DNA of 64,000 bases from Devosia lacusdianchii (GCF_022429625.1 NZ_CP092483.1:3893501-3957500), one strand, 5' to 3'; positions 8,639 through 17,875 are shown, counted from the stretch's first letter. Notes: generated by a model not told the origin, from the letters alone. Numbers and translations are program-made.

Positions 8639-9508
8639 ATGACCCGCTCTCGATCACCTGCCCTGTTGATTGCGATACTGCTGGCGCCAGCGCTGGTCGG
8701 TCTTGTCGTTTTCCGCCTCTATCCGATCGAGCTGGCTATCAGCGACAGCTTCCACAACGTGCTGCGCGGCCAGCAATTGTTTGTTGGTCTCGACAACTAC
8801 CTCGCCCTGCTGACCGATTCCGCCTTCTGGAACTCGCTACAGGTCACGCTCTGGTTCAACCTTCTGATCAACCCCATCCAGATCGCCCTCGCTCTGGGCC
8901 TGGCGCTGCTCTACGTCCAGCAGTTCAAGGGCGTCACCTTCTATCGCGTGCTGTTCCTCATCCCCATCGGCGTATCGCTGCCCACCGCCGTCATCATCTG
9001 GCGCATCATGCTGAGCCAAGATGGGCTGGTGAACGGCGTCATCGGCATGGCCGGCGTTCCTGCCCAGCCCTGGCTGACCGCCGAATCCCTGGCGCTCTAT
9101 TCGATCATCGCCATCGCCACCTGGAAGGGCATCTCCTATTGGATGATCTTCATCATCGGCGGCCTGCAAAACATCTCGCCCGAAATCTACGACGCCGCCC
9201 GCATCGATGGCGTCAAACCGTGGCAGCGCTTGGTCTTCATCACCATCCCCTTGCTGCGCCCAACGCTGCTCTTCGTGCTGGTGGCCGATGTGTCGATCAA
9301 TTTCCTGCTCTTCGCCCCCATCTTCATGCTGACCCAGGGCGGTCCCGCCGATTCCACCAATGTGCTGATGTATGAGGCCTATAAGTCAGGCTTCGTCTTC
9401 GGCGATATGGGCCGGGCCATGGCCATCGTCGTCGTGGTGGTCGCCATCCTGCTGGTCATTGTCGGCTTGCAGTTCAAGCTGCTCTCCGGCCCCAAGGAGG
9501 CACGCTGA
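8639..9508 (+). CDS. ABC transporter permease, MalF/UgpA-like
   Basis: A 289-residue inner-membrane protein with about six hydrophobic segments, starting with LLIAILLAPALVGLVVF. The cytoplasmic EAA loop that docks on the ATPase is clear near residues 180-205 (EIYDAARIDGVKPWQRLVF). A good AGGAAAA ribosome site precedes the ATG at 8639. It is the first of two permease subunits in this importer; its stop overlaps the next start by one base (TGATG), indicating coupled translation. Substrate is inferred from the operon, not from this protein. Confidence 0.92.
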   Translation: MTRSRSPALLIAILLAPALVGLVVFRLYPIELAISDSFHNVLRGQQLFVGLDNYLALLTDSAFWNSLQVTLWFNLLINPIQIALALGLALLYVQQFKGVTFYRVLFLIPIGVSLPTAVIIWRIMLSQDGLVNGVIGMAGVPAQPWLTAESLALYSIIAIATWKGISYWMIFIIGGLQNISPEIYDAARIDGVKPWQRLVFITIPLLRPTLLFVLVADVSINFLLFAPIFMLTQGGPADSTNVLMYEAYKSGFVFGDMGRAMAIVVVVVAILLVIVGLQFKLLSGPKEAR

Positions 9509-10362
9509 TGACTGACACCGCCCGCAAGCTGCGCAATGGCGTCGGCCTCGGCGCCCGCCATCTGGTCTATGCCGCCATCGCCTTCGTTTTCGTGCTGCCA
9601 CTATGGTGGGCCATCGTCTCCTCGCTGCGCCCCAACGGCGAAGTCTTCGCCGATATCTTTCCCTTTACTGCCAAGGCGCTGCTGCCGACGCCGTTCACGC
9701 TCGAAGCCTATGCGGGTGTCTTCGAACGCGGCTTCGGCATGATCATCGCCAACACCATGCTGGTGGCTTTGGTCACCATGGTCGCCGGGCTGGTCGTCAA
9801 TGGCGCCGCCGGCTTTGCCTTCGCCATGTTCGACTTCAAGGGCAAGCGCATCATCCTGTCGCTGATCATCATCAGCTTCATGCTACCCTTCGAGGCCATC
9901 GCGCTGCCGCTCTATACCGTCACCCAGCAATTGGGCTGGCTCGACAATATTGCGGCCCTGATCGTGCCCAGCGTCGCCAATGGGCTGGCGGTGTTCCTGT
10001 TCTATCAATTCTTCAGCCAGGTCCCGAAGGACTATGCGGAAGCGGCCCGCCTCGATGGCGTGAGCTGGATCAATATTCTGCTGCGCATCTATGTGCCGCT
10101 GTCCATGCCCACCTGCATCAGCGCCGCTTTGCTGCTGTTCATCTTCCAGTGGGAAGCATTCCTGTGGCCGCTGCTGGCCATGCCCAGCCAGCAATTCAAG
10201 GTGATCCAGGTCGGCATGGCGGCGTTCCAGCAGCAATACCAGACCATCTGGAACCAGCTTTTCGCCGTGTCGGTCATCACCGCACTCATTCCCATCGCCC
10301 TGCTGCTGCCTTTGCAGCGCTACTATGTCCAGGGGCTCGCTGGCGCGGGCATCAAGGGCTAA
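9508..10362 (+). CDS. ABC transporter permease, MalG/UgpE-like
   Basis: Second permease subunit, 284 residues, with about six membrane segments. The EAA loop is present at about residues 175-200 ([19 protein letters not shown]). The N-terminus carries the periplasmic loop and the [10 protein letters not shown] segment typical of MalG-type subunits. Overlapping start with the preceding permease and a 14-base gap to the ATPase gene place it firmly in the operon. Confidence 0.92.
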   Translation: MTDTARKLRNGVGLGARHLVYAAIAFVFVLPLWWAIVSSLRPNGEVFADIFPFTAKALLPTPFTLEAYAGVFERGFGMIIANTMLVALVTMVAGLVVNGAAGFAFAMFDFKGKRIILSLIIISFMLPFEAIALPLYTVTQQLGWLDNIAALIVPSVANGLAVFLFYQFFSQVPKDYAEAARLDGVSWINILLRIYVPLSMPTCISAALLLFIFQWEAFLWPLLAMPSQQFKVIQVGMAAFQQQYQTIWNQLFAVSVITALIPIALLLPLQRYYVQGLAGAGIKG

Positions 10363-10376
10363 TTCGGAGCTATCCC

Positions 10377-11447
10377 ATGGCCGGTCTCGTTCTCTCGGGC
10401 GTCAGGAAATCCTTCGGTCAGACCGACATTATCCACGGGGTCGATCTCGACATCGCCGATGGCGAGTTCGTGGTGTTTGTCGGCCCCTCGGGCTGCGGCA
10501 AGTCCACCCTGCTGCGCATGATCGCGGGTCTCGAAAACACCACGTCAGGCGCCATTGCCATCGGCGACCGCGACGTCACCGAACTCGATCCGTCGGAACG
10601 GCGCGTCGCCATGGTGTTCCAGTCCTATGCGCTCTATCCGCACATGAATGTCGCCGACAATATCGGCTTCGGCCTGCGCATGAATGGCGTGCCGCGAGCG
10701 GAAGTCGACCGCAAGGTGGCCGAAGCCGCCAGCGCCTTGCACCTGACCGAATTGCTGACGCGCAAACCCAAGCAGCTTTCTGGCGGCCAGCGCCAGCGCG
10801 TCGCCATCGGCCGCGCCATCGTGCGCAATCCCGAAGTCTTCCTGTTCGACGAACCGCTATCCAATCTCGACGCCGAATTACGCGTGCAGATGCGCCTCGA
10901 AATCGCGCGTCTCCATACCCTGCTCGGCGCCACGATGATCTATGTGACCCACGATCAGGTCGAGGCGATGACGCTGGCGGACAAAATCGTCGTGCTGCGC
11001 GCCGGACGGGTCGAGCAGGTCGGCACCCCGCTCAGCCTCTACGACGATCCCGATAACCTGTTCGTTGCCGGCTTCATCGGCTCGCCGCGCATGAATTTCC
11101 TCCGCGCCCGGGTCGATGCTGGCGGACAGATCGTCCTGCCCGATCACGGTGCCGTCACCGTCCCCATGACCATCGCCGCACCGCCACCCGCCGGAGCCGA
11201 ACTGCTGATCGGCGTGCGCCCCGAGCATTTCACTCCCTCAGGAAATGTGCCACTGGCCGTGGACGTCGAGCTGATCGAGCATCTGGGCGGATCATCCTTC
11301 GCTTATGCCAAATCCGGCACCGAGCATCCGCTAACCATCGAATTGCGCGATAACCGCCACGTCGCCGTCAACAGCCGTCTCGAGACCGGTTTCGCCTCTG
11401 AACGAGCCTTCCTCTTCGACAGCGCCACCGGGTTGCGCATCCGATGA
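10377..11447 (+). CDS. ABC transporter ATP-binding protein, UgpC/MalK-like
   Basis: A 356-residue ATPase that energises the importer. It shows Walker [10 protein letters not shown] (about residues 37-45), signature [14 protein letters not shown] (about 136), Walker [15 protein letters not shown], and the H-loop in [16 protein letters not shown]. After about residue 235 comes the long C-terminal TOBE/OB extension (GSPRMNF ... LLIGVRPEH) that defines CUT1-type ATPases. The ATG at 10377 follows CGGAG; a longer open frame running in from the permease region is only read-through. The stop overlaps the adenosine deaminase start by four bases (ATGA). Confidence 0.95.
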   Translation: MAGLVLSGVRKSFGQTDIIHGVDLDIADGEFVVFVGPSGCGKSTLLRMIAGLENTTSGAIAIGDRDVTELDPSERRVAMVFQSYALYPHMNVADNIGFGLRMNGVPRAEVDRKVAEAASALHLTELLTRKPKQLSGGQRQRVAIGRAIVRNPEVFLFDEPLSNLDAELRVQMRLEIARLHTLLGATMIYVTHDQVEAMTLADKIVVLRAGRVEQVGTPLSLYDDPDNLFVAGFIGSPRMNFLRARVDAGGQIVLPDHGAVTVPMTIAAPPPAGAELLIGVRPEHFTPSGNVPLAVDVELIEHLGGSSFAYAKSGTEHPLTIELRDNRHVAVNSRLETGFASERAFLFDSATGLRIR

Positions 11448-12433
11448 CCGTGCTGACCTCGGAAGAATTGCGCTCAATGCCCAAGGTTGAGCTGCATCTC
11501 CACCTCGACTGTTCGATGAGCTTTCAATCGGTGCAGGCTCTGGTGCCCGACATGACGCCGGAGCGCTATCGCGCCGAGTTCCTGGCCCCGGTCAAATGTC
11601 GGAACCTGGTGGACTATTTCCGCTACCTGGCCGCGCCGCTCGCCCTGCTGCAAACCACCGCCGCCCTGCGCATCGCCACTATCGACCTGTTGCGGCAACT
11701 GGCCGACGATACCGTCGTCTATGCCGAGATCCGCTTTGCCCCCCACCTGCACCGGCAGGCCGGCCTCACCACCGAGGCTGTGGTCGAAACTGTGCTCGCG
11801 GCCCTTACCGAAGGCAAGGCGATCTATCCGGTCGAGGCCCGTCTGATCCTCTGCACGCTGCGACCCGACGACACGGCCCAGGGCATGGAATTGCTCTACC
11901 TTGCCGCGCGCTATGCCGAGCACGGCGTCGGCGGCTTTGACCTGGCTGGCGACGAAGCCGGCTATAGCCTCACCGAACATATCCCGGTCTTCCGCGCCGC
12001 CGCCGAGCGCGGCGTCAATGTCACCGCCCATGCCGGCGAAGCTGTCGGCGCTGGCAGCGTATGCGAAGTCATCGAAGAGTTGGGCGTGCGCCGGGTCGGT
12101 CACGGCGTCCGCGCCATCGAGGACGAAGCCGTTCTCGATCTCATCGCCGGCAATGGCGTGCATCTTGAGGTCTGCCCGTCCTGCAATATCCAGATCGACG
12201 TCTTTGAACGCTACGAGGATCACCCTGTAGACAGGCTCGCCCGCCGCGGCCTTTCCGTCGGCATCAATACCGACGCCCGGGGCCCAACCGATCTGACGCT
12301 GACCCAGGAGTACCAGCGCCTGCATGATGTATTCGGCTGGCGGCGTGCCGACTTCCGCAAGGCCAATGCCAGCGCCCTGGCAGCAGCCTTCATCGACGAC
12401 AACACAAGATTGCGACTGGCCGCCCGATTCTGA
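11444..12433 (+). CDS. add: Adenosine deaminase family protein
   Basis: Zinc hydrolase of 329 residues that would convert adenosine to inosine (or a related aminopurine nucleoside). Metal ligands are visible: His18 and His20 in [10 protein letters not shown], a His in [14 protein letters not shown] (with the catalytic Glu in the following stretch [13 protein letters not shown] nearby), and the first Asp of the C-terminal motif in [11 protein letters not shown]. The usual second Asp (NTDDP in the classic enzyme) is replaced by Ala, as happens in some subfamilies, so the substrate may differ. [14 protein letters not shown] matches the family's CP(x)SN segment. Translationally coupled to the ABC ATPase gene and last in the operon, so deamination probably follows uptake. 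Confidence 0.88.
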   Translation: MTVLTSEELRSMPKVELHLHLDCSMSFQSVQALVPDMTPERYRAEFLAPVKCRNLVDYFRYLAAPLALLQTTAALRIATIDLLRQLADDTVVYAEIRFAPHLHRQAGLTTEAVVETVLAALTEGKAIYPVEARLILCTLRPDDTAQGMELLYLAARYAEHGVGGFDLAGDEAGYSLTEHIPVFRAAAERGVNVTAHAGEAVGAGSVCEVIEELGVRRVGHGVRAIEDEAVLDLIAGNGVHLEVCPSCNIQIDVFERYEDHPVDRLARRGLSVGINTDARGPTDLTLTQEYQRLHDVFGWRRADFRKANASALAAAFIDDNTRLRLAARF

Positions 12434-12575
12434 CAAATTGAGCCATTTTGTTAAGAAACAGCGCCGAAACTAGGAGCCAAGCGCTGCGGTCTAAAACCCG
12501 CGGCGCGGTCATTTTTGGAGCGAACGGCAGCCATTCGGGGGTATGGCGGGGCCGTCCTAACATACGGTAGTCACC

Positions 12576-13349
12576 ATGCGGCTCGTGCGGGCACTGACCA
12601 TCATTCTCGTTGCCTTGGCGCTGGCGGCCTGCAGCCAGTTCGATAACCGGCACATGGTCGCGTTGAGCAAACCGGTCCTCACCAGGCTGGCCGAAATCGG
12701 CTCCAGCCCGCAAGAGGCCATGCTCATCCGCATCTACAAGCAGTCATCCGAGCTGGAAGTCTGGAAGCGGACGCGCACCGGCGCCTTCGTCCTGTTCAAG
12801 ACCTATGCCATCTGCACCTGGTCGGGCGATCTCGGGCCAAAATTCCGCGAGGGCGACATGCAATCGCCCGAGGGATTCTATACCGTCACCCCTGCCCAGA
12901 TGAATCCCAAGTCGTCCTACTGGCTCTCGTTCAATACCGGCTTTCCCAACAAGTTCGACCAGGCCTGGGGCCGCACCGGCACCAATCTGATGGTGCATGG
13001 CGATTGCAAATCGGTCGGCTGCTACGCCGTCACCGACGAGCAGATCAAGGAAATCTATGCCCTGGCGCGCGAGAGCTTCAGCGGCGGCAACCGCTCGTTC
13101 CAGCTCCAGCTTTTTCCCTTCCGCATGACTGACGCCAACCTCGCCAGCAATGCCGCGAGCCCGCATGCGGCCTTCTGGGCCAACCTCAAGCAAGGCGCCG
13201 ATATCTTCGAGGCAACCCGCCAGCCGCCGGCCTGGGATGTCTGCGAGAAGCGCTATGTCTTCAACCGCAACGACCCTCTGGCCCAGCCGCTCGATCCGCT
13301 CGGCGCCTGCCCAGTGGCGCCCCTCAGCACCATGACCGCGCTGCAATAG
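12576..13349 (+). CDS. YafK-like L,D-transpeptidase family lipoprotein
   Basis: A 257-residue envelope protein with a lipoprotein signal (LALAACS lipobox, Cys at about residue 20). The YkuD-type catalytic site is present as NLMVHGDCKSVGCYAVTD, matching the HG-x-C-x-S-x-GC-x-A-x-TD form of the YafK branch, with catalytic Cys in SVGCY. MQSPEGFYTVTPAQMNPKSS upstream is the conserved lead-in. E. coli YafK (DpaA) cleaves the link between Braun lipoprotein and peptidoglycan; in this lineage it may release or attach other outer-membrane proteins. Monocistronic by spacing (about 140 bases after add). Confidence 0.85.
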   Translation: MRLVRALTIILVALALAACSQFDNRHMVALSKPVLTRLAEIGSSPQEAMLIRIYKQSSELEVWKRTRTGAFVLFKTYAICTWSGDLGPKFREGDMQSPEGFYTVTPAQMNPKSSYWLSFNTGFPNKFDQAWGRTGTNLMVHGDCKSVGCYAVTDEQIKEIYALARESFSGGNRSFQLQLFPFRMTDANLASNAASPHAAFWANLKQGADIFEATRQPPAWDVCEKRYVFNRNDPLAQPLDPLGACPVAPLSTMTALQ

Positions 13350-13406
13350 AACCGTTGCACCGGCGCGCCGCATAGGCAAAACTCCGGGCGCGCTGGAGGG
13401 TATAAG

Positions 13407-14234
13407 ATGAGCGGACAGGTCAGAACCGGAACGGCAGGCTGGGTCTTCGAACCTTGGCGCGGCACCTTCTTTCCCGAGGGGCTCGTGCAAAAGAAAGAGC
13501 TCGCCTATGCCAGCTCGCGCCTTGGCAGCATCGAGATCAACGCCACCTTCCGCGCCAACCAGAAGCCGGAAAGCTTCGCCAAATGGGCCGGTGAGGCCCG
13601 TACCGGCTTCGTCTTCTCGATCAAGGGCCCGCAACTGGTCACCCACATCAAGCGGCTCAAGAATTGCGAGCAGGAGCTGGCCAATTTCTTCGCTTCGGGA
13701 CCATTAGCCCTGGGCCCCAAGCTCGGCCCCTTCATCTGGCAACTGCCGCCCAATATCAGCCATAATAGGGAGGTGCTGGAGACCTTCCTCGCCCTGCTAC
13801 CCCATACCGCCGATCAGTATGTGGCGCTCGCCAGCAAGGCCGACGAGCGGCTGAAGTCGGCTCCATTCCTCACCACCGACGGGGTCGGCCCCATCCGTCA
13901 CGCCATCGAACTGCGAAATGCCAGCTTCGACGCTCCAGAGGTCAACGCTCTCCTGGCTGAGCACAACGTGGCGCGCGTCATTGCCGACACCGCGGAGAAC
14001 CCCTCGCGCGACCTCACCGCCGACTTCGCCTATTGCCGCCTGCAGGGCCCAGCACGCGGCGACGCGCAGGGCTACAAAGACGCCGATATCGCCGACTGGG
14101 CCAGGACGACAGGCGCCTGGGCCGCCGCAGGCAAGGATGTCTTCGCCTATTTCGTCCACGAGGATAAGCTGCACGCCCCGGCCAATGCCATTGCCCTGCG
14201 TCAAGCGCTTGGCATCACCCTGCCGGGCGATTGA
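13407..14234 (+). CDS. DUF72 domain-containing protein
   Basis: A 275-residue member of the DUF72 (YecE-like) family, a TIM-barrel-like fold of unknown biochemical role. Family marks are the opening RTGTAGWVFEPWRGTFFP, the EINATFRANQKPESFAKW segment and the PFIWQLPPNI stretch (normally QLPP). Start chosen at 13407 because GGAGGG lies seven bases upstream. A short distance of 57 bases from the previous gene could allow co-transcription. No function can be assigned. Confidence 0.85.
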   Translation: MSGQVRTGTAGWVFEPWRGTFFPEGLVQKKELAYASSRLGSIEINATFRANQKPESFAKWAGEARTGFVFSIKGPQLVTHIKRLKNCEQELANFFASGPLALGPKLGPFIWQLPPNISHNREVLETFLALLPHTADQYVALASKADERLKSAPFLTTDGVGPIRHAIELRNASFDAPEVNALLAEHNVARVIADTAENPSRDLTADFAYCRLQGPARGDAQGYKDADIADWARTTGAWAAAGKDVFAYFVHEDKLHAPANAIALRQALGITLPGD

Positions 14235-14316
14235 TCACAAGCCCGTTTCCCGCTGGAAGTCGCCGCGTCAGCGGTTTATCCAGCCCTCCTCACAGCGTCA
14301 CCCAAGAGTTTCCAGC

Positions 14317-14826
14317 ATGGCCGCATCGATCCTCCAACCGCTCGACAAGAAGTCGGCCGGCCTCGCCTTCGTCCTCGGCCTCGCCACCATCCTGGGCGCA
14401 CTGGGCTCGCAATTCATCGGCGGCATGCAACCCTGTGAACTCTGCCTCGAACAGCGCATGTCCTACTATTATGGCCTGCCGATCCTGCTGGCCGTGCTCA
14501 TCACCTGGAACCGCCTGCCGCTAGCGGTCTGGTACGTCGCCATGGCTATCGTGACCGCCATTTTCGTCTGGGGCACCTATATGGGCGCCTTCCATGCCGG
14601 CGTCGAATGGGGTTTCTGGCCCGGGCCCACCGCCTGCACCGGCGTCGGCGAATCCATGGATTTCAACGCGCTGAACAACATGACCCCGGTCATCGGCTGC
14701 GACGTCGTCCAGTTCCGCTTCCTCGGCATCTCGCTGGCCGGGTACAACGCCCTGATCTCGCTCGTCATCGTCGTGCTGCTCATCATCTCCATCGCCGCAC
14801 AAATGGGTCGGCGTAACCGGGTCTAG
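14317..14826 (+). CDS. dsbB: Disulfide bond formation protein B
   Basis: A 169-residue inner-membrane protein with four hydrophobic segments that reoxidises periplasmic DsbA and passes electrons to quinone. The first periplasmic pair is in QPCELCLEQRM (CxxC) and the second pair is in GPTACTGVG and PVIGCDVVQF. The start at 14317 gives a short cytoplasmic lead; longer in-frame sequence upstream is antisense-like and was ignored. It lies downstream of the DUF72 gene by 82 bases. The stop codon overlaps the end of the convergent broken toxin gene. Confidence 0.92.
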   Translation: MAASILQPLDKKSAGLAFVLGLATILGALGSQFIGGMQPCELCLEQRMSYYYGLPILLAVLITWNRLPLAVWYVAMAIVTAIFVWGTYMGAFHAGVEWGFWPGPTACTGVGESMDFNALNNMTPVIGCDVVQFRFLGISLAGYNALISLVIVVLLIISIAAQMGRRNRV

Positions 14827-15122
14827 CTATCCACGAGCGCCGAACCAAGATCTACCGCCGCTGAGAGGATGCGGCAGATCTGAATTTGCTCGGCGTGGAC
14901 TGCATAGATGATCGCTAGCGACCATGGACCCGGCGCCGAAACGCCCGATGCTCGAAGCGGGGAAGCAATGCGAAGCGCATCGGGCCGGATGCTAGCTCGC
15001 TGCAGGCCTGATACAACTCATCGATAAATGTGAGCGCTCGATCCGGATTATCGAGGGCTATGTATCGGCCAATATGAAGCAGGTCGGTCTCAGCCAGGGG
15101 CAGAGAGTCGAACCTGCATCAT
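14823..15122 (-). pseudogene. ParE-like toxin, disrupted by two frameshifts
   Basis: Reading the minus strand from the ATG at 15122, the first frame gives MMQVRLSAPG then a stop. One extra base near 15094 hides the continuation: dropping it gives APAETDLLHIGRYIALDNPD and then a RelE/ParE-like body (ALTFIDELYQACSELASG, PRFEHRAFRRRVHGR). A second break near 14914-14918, where one base is missing, separates VHGR from AIIYAVHAEQIQICRI, the usual ParE C-terminal strands. The ATG overlaps the antitoxin stop (ATGA), the normal parDE arrangement. Either the toxin has been inactivated or there are two sequencing errors. Confidence 0.75.
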
Positions 15123-15382
15123 GATGCCTTCTGCGTGGCACCCGCGGCAATTTGCTTTCTGACGCGTTGAAACGCCTGATCGATGGTGGATGACCTCCCA
15201 GCTTCGAAGTCATCAACGCCCGCCTGTATCTTCGCCTCAAGCTCCCGCAAATGCGCCTCGCGCTCCTGCACCAGCCTCACGCCTTCGCGCAAAACCTCGC
15301 TCTTGGAATTGTAGCGCCCGTTCTCGACAAGATCGCTGACGACCTTTTCGAGATTCTCACCCAGTTCCGCACTGATGGCCAC
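15119..15382 (-). CDS. parD: ParD-type antitoxin
   Basis: An 87-residue ribbon-helix-helix protein from the GTG at 15382, chosen because AAGGAGG lies five bases upstream; a longer frame from 15430 is less likely. The DNA-binding part is ISAELGENLEKVVSDLVENG followed by YNSKSEVLREGVRLV, as in ParD; the C-terminal arm (about residues 45-87) would wrap around a ParE toxin. It should repress its own operon and neutralise the toxin, but the toxin gene just downstream is frameshifted, so this looks like an orphan antitoxin. Confidence 0.85.
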   Translation of the reverse strand: MAISAELGENLEKVVSDLVENGRYNSKSEVLREGVRLVQEREAHLRELEAKIQAGVDDFEAGRSSTIDQAFQRVRKQIAAGATQKAS

Positions 15383-15433
15383 CCTAGCCTCCTTGTCCGA
15401 CGCCCACCAATAATAGCGACCAATCGACAAGTC

Positions 15434-15991
15434 CTACGGCTCCAGCTCGATATCCCAGTAAAGGTAGTCCAGCCAGCTCTGGTGCAGGTGGTTGGGCGGG
15501 AAGGCCCGGCCATTATTGTGCAGGTCGTGCACGGTGGGGTGATACGGCGCCTGATGCGGAAACATGCGGATTTCGCTCGGCATCCGGTTGGCCTTGCGCA
15601 GATTGCACGGTGCGCAGGCCGCCACGACATTCTCCCAGGTCGTCTGGCCGCCCTTGGAGCGCGGAATGACGTGATCGAAGGTCAGGTCGTCCTTGGAGCC
15701 GCAATACTGGCATTGGAAACGATCGCGCAGGAACACGTTGAAGCGAGTAAACGCGGGATGCCGCGCCGGTTTCACATAATCCTTCAGCGAGACCACGCTG
15801 GGCAGCTGCATTTCGAAGCTGGGCGAGTGGATGATCGTATCGTAATTGGACACGATATTGACGCGGTCGAGGCACACGGCCTTGATCGCATCCTGCCAAG
15901 ACCAGAGCGACAGCGGATAATAGCTGAGCGGCCTGAAATCGGCGTTCAGCACAAGCGCGGGACAGGCCTCAGGCGACACGTGGATCGTCAC
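15434..15991 (-). CDS. HNH endonuclease domain protein
   Basis: A 185-residue protein with a complete HNH zinc-finger nuclease motif: CQYCGSKDDLTFDHVIPRS (first CxxC and the first His) and then VVAACAPCNLRKANRMP (Asn and second CxxC). The N-terminal ADFRPLSYYPLSLWSWQDA segment is typical of a chromosomal alphaproteobacterial HNH family whose cellular role is unknown; it is not part of an obvious restriction system or mobile element here. Upstream of parD by 51 bases on the same strand. Confidence 0.85.
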   Translation of the reverse strand: MTIHVSPEACPALVLNADFRPLSYYPLSLWSWQDAIKAVCLDRVNIVSNYDTIIHSPSFEMQLPSVVSLKDYVKPARHPAFTRFNVFLRDRFQCQYCGSKDDLTFDHVIPRSKGGQTTWENVVAACAPCNLRKANRMPSEIRMFPHQAPYHPTVHDLHNNGRAFPPNHLHQSWLDYLYWDIELEP

Positions 15992-16081
15992 TTGAGTCTC
16001 CCGGAACGGGAATCGAGTAAGTCCATAGCTCCCTTATAGTAAGCCCTTTGTGTCAGGGCTGTGAAGCGGGGACGAAGCGCT

Positions 16082-16744
16082 TTATTTCGCTGCGACGCGG
16101 GCGATGAAATCGGTGGCGAAGGCCAGCCCGTCCGGCGCAATGCCATGCCCCACATCGAGGCTGACGTGATAGCTCACCTCATAGCCTGCCAGCCGCAGCG
16201 CCACCTCCGCATCGGCGCTGAACTCCGGATCGACCACCTCATCCATGTCGCCATGCACAAGGCAGACCGGCGGCTTGGCGAAAGCCGTGCTGCCAAATCC
16301 TTCCGGCGGCACGAACGCACCCGAAAACCCGATCACACCCATCAGCGGCCGATCCAGCGAAAGCCCTACATGCAGCGCCATCATCGCGCCCTGGCTGAAC
16401 CCGGCAAGGATCGTCTGTTCCGGCCCAATGCCGGTCTGGCTCCACAGGTCCTCGAGGAATTGGACGAGCACCGGCCTGGCCGCCTTCACCCCCTCTTGCC
16501 GGCTGGTCAGCCGGTCGCCCTCAAAGGCAATGTCGAACCATTGAAAGCCCGATGCCAGCTGCCGGCATTGCTCGGGCGCGTTCGGCGATACGAACAGCGC
16601 ATCGGGCAGCACGCCCTGCCAATGCGGCGCGAGCCCGATCAGATCGCTGCCGTCGCTGCCATAGCCGTGCAGCAGCACGACGGCCTGCTTGGGCAAGTCG
16701 CCGGAGGCGGGCGGGAGCATGGGACCGGAGAGTTTTGGCGGCAT
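16082..16744 (-). CDS. Alpha/beta hydrolase, phospholipase/carboxylesterase family
   Basis: A 220-residue serine hydrolase. The catalytic serine is in ILAGFSQGAMMALH (GxSxG), the acid in VHGDMDEVVD and the His in DVGHGIAPDG; the oxyanion segment is VVLLHGYGSDGSDL. Size and motifs match the carboxylesterase/lysophospholipase family (YpfH, EstB). The ATG at 16744 is preferred over one at 16792, which would add 16 residues with no family match. No signal peptide, so cytoplasmic. Substrate unknown. Confidence 0.88.
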   Translation of the reverse strand: MPPKLSGPMLPPASGDLPKQAVVLLHGYGSDGSDLIGLAPHWQGVLPDALFVSPNAPEQCRQLASGFQWFDIAFEGDRLTSRQEGVKAARPVLVQFLEDLWSQTGIGPEQTILAGFSQGAMMALHVGLSLDRPLMGVIGFSGAFVPPEGFGSTAFAKPPVCLVHGDMDEVVDPEFSADAEVALRLAGYEVSYHVSLDVGHGIAPDGLAFATDFIARVAAK

Positions 16745-16810
16745 GGGGAACCCTGAGAAACGGTTCGCGCACCCTGCCCGCATGGGCGACAAAAATCCAG
16801 CATGGAAAGC

Positions 16811-16838
16811 GCCCGGCGAGGGAGGTCGATCGCCGGGC
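16811..16838. terminator. Possible terminator hairpin between outer-membrane gene and hydrolase
   Basis: A nine-base perfect stem (GCCCGGCGA / TCGCCGGGC) with a ten-base loop lies 65 bases after the outer-membrane gene stop. It lacks a run of T, so intrinsic termination is uncertain. Confidence 0.3.
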
Positions 16839-16902
16839 GAAGTTGGCAGTCAGGATCGTCTTCCCCCACGACGGCCTCGGCAGCGGGCCGCCGGGGATCA
16901 TG

Positions 16903-17721
16903 CTAGAAGTGATAGTTGAGCGCGGCTCTGACCGAATGCATGCTTGCCGTGAACCGCTCGGTGTCACCCCCACCGCCGAGAATGCCACCCAGGCCGGCGG
17001 GCGCCGTTACGTCAAGGCTGCCCAGATCCACGTAATTGTATTCAAGGCCAAGCGACACGGCCTCGGTCAGCTTCTTCTCGACGCCAATGCCGATGACCGC
17101 TCCAACACGCAACGCGTCGGTCGTGCTGCCGGACGTATAGGTACCGTTGGGCAGGAACGGTGCAGGATCATTGCTATCGAGGGAAAACGTGGACGAGGAC
17201 ACCGCGCTCAGGTCGGCAACGGCGACACCGGCCTTGCCGTAGACCAGCCAACCATCGAAATCCATGCCGGCCCTGCCCGCGAACGTGGTCAGCCAGTCGA
17301 TGGAAAACTCAGTGCGCTCATCAGCAGCAAGGTTCGTAAAGTCGGCGCCGTCGACCTGGTTGAGCACAAGATTGCTCCCGCGCGCCTTGTTGAAGCCGCC
17401 CAGGGCCAGAGCCCCCTCGACGCCGAACACGAAGTTGTCGAACTGATAGTTGTAGCCAACCTGCAATCCGCCAAACAAAGCCTGGAACCGCTCGTTGTAA
17501 TCGCTGTTGCCTATGGTCAGGAACTCTCCCGGATTATTCTCGACCGTCACTGGCGCCATAGTGGTCGATGTGGCAATCGCCGTATCGAGGCCATAGCCCG
17601 CGAACACGCCTGCATAAAAGCCGGTCCAGTCCACAGCCTCCTGCGCCATTGCCGGTCCTGCCAGCCCGCCCGCCATAAGGCCCACGGCCAAGCAGGCCCC
17701 GCGCGACACCAATCCACCCAT
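16903..17721 (-). CDS. Outer-membrane beta-barrel protein (Omp25/Omp31-like porin family)
   Basis: A 272-residue exported barrel. Starting at 17721 (GGAG six bases upstream) gives a signal peptide ending PAMAQ, then VDWTGFYAGVFAGYG, the characteristic first strand of this family. Alternating hydrophobic strands follow (VGYNYQFDNFVFGVEGALAL; WLTTFAGRAGMDFDGWLVYG; AVSLGLEYNYVDLG) and the protein ends in LNYHF, the C-terminal aromatic signal for barrel assembly. Likely a structural outer-membrane protein. It lies directly downstream of three LuxR-type regulators, and a palindrome about 65-75 bases upstream of its start resembles one upstream of that trio. Confidence 0.88.
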   Translation of the reverse strand: MGGLVSRGACLAVGLMAGGLAGPAMAQEAVDWTGFYAGVFAGYGLDTAIATSTTMAPVTVENNPGEFLTIGNSDYNERFQALFGGLQVGYNYQFDNFVFGVEGALALGGFNKARGSNLVLNQVDGADFTNLAADERTEFSIDWLTTFAGRAGMDFDGWLVYGKAGVAVADLSAVSSSTFSLDSNDPAPFLPNGTYTSGSTTDALRVGAVIGIGVEKKLTEAVSLGLEYNYVDLGSLDVTAPAGLGGILGGGGDTERFTASMHSVRAALNYHF

Positions 17722-17785
17722 TTCAATCTCCGGCTGCCAGATACAACAGCCGCAAAATCCCCTGCTTCGATGCCTTGCCGCATCC

Positions 17786-17799
17786 TTCATATGAATGAT
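17786..17799. promoter_or_regulatory. Palindrome upstream of the outer-membrane gene, candidate operator
   Basis: Minus-strand reading TCATTCATATGAAGG contains the perfect ten-base palindrome TTCATATGAA. The same TCATTCATnTGAA pattern occurs upstream of the LuxR trio at about 21283. Both copies lie 55-75 bases before a start codon. Shared control is inferred only. Confidence 0.4.
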
Positions 17800-17875
17800 T
17801 TTTACGCGGTATCAGCCGCTTATCGAGAGATGTGGTCAAACGGCCACATCACCGCCCTTCGAGTCTGTCACTGGT

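Noticed and set aside
9603-11447. 614-residue frame that would fuse an Arg/His-rich region to the ABC ATPase
   Set aside because: The first 258 residues are out-of-frame permease sequence; the real ATPase starts at 10377 with a ribosome site.
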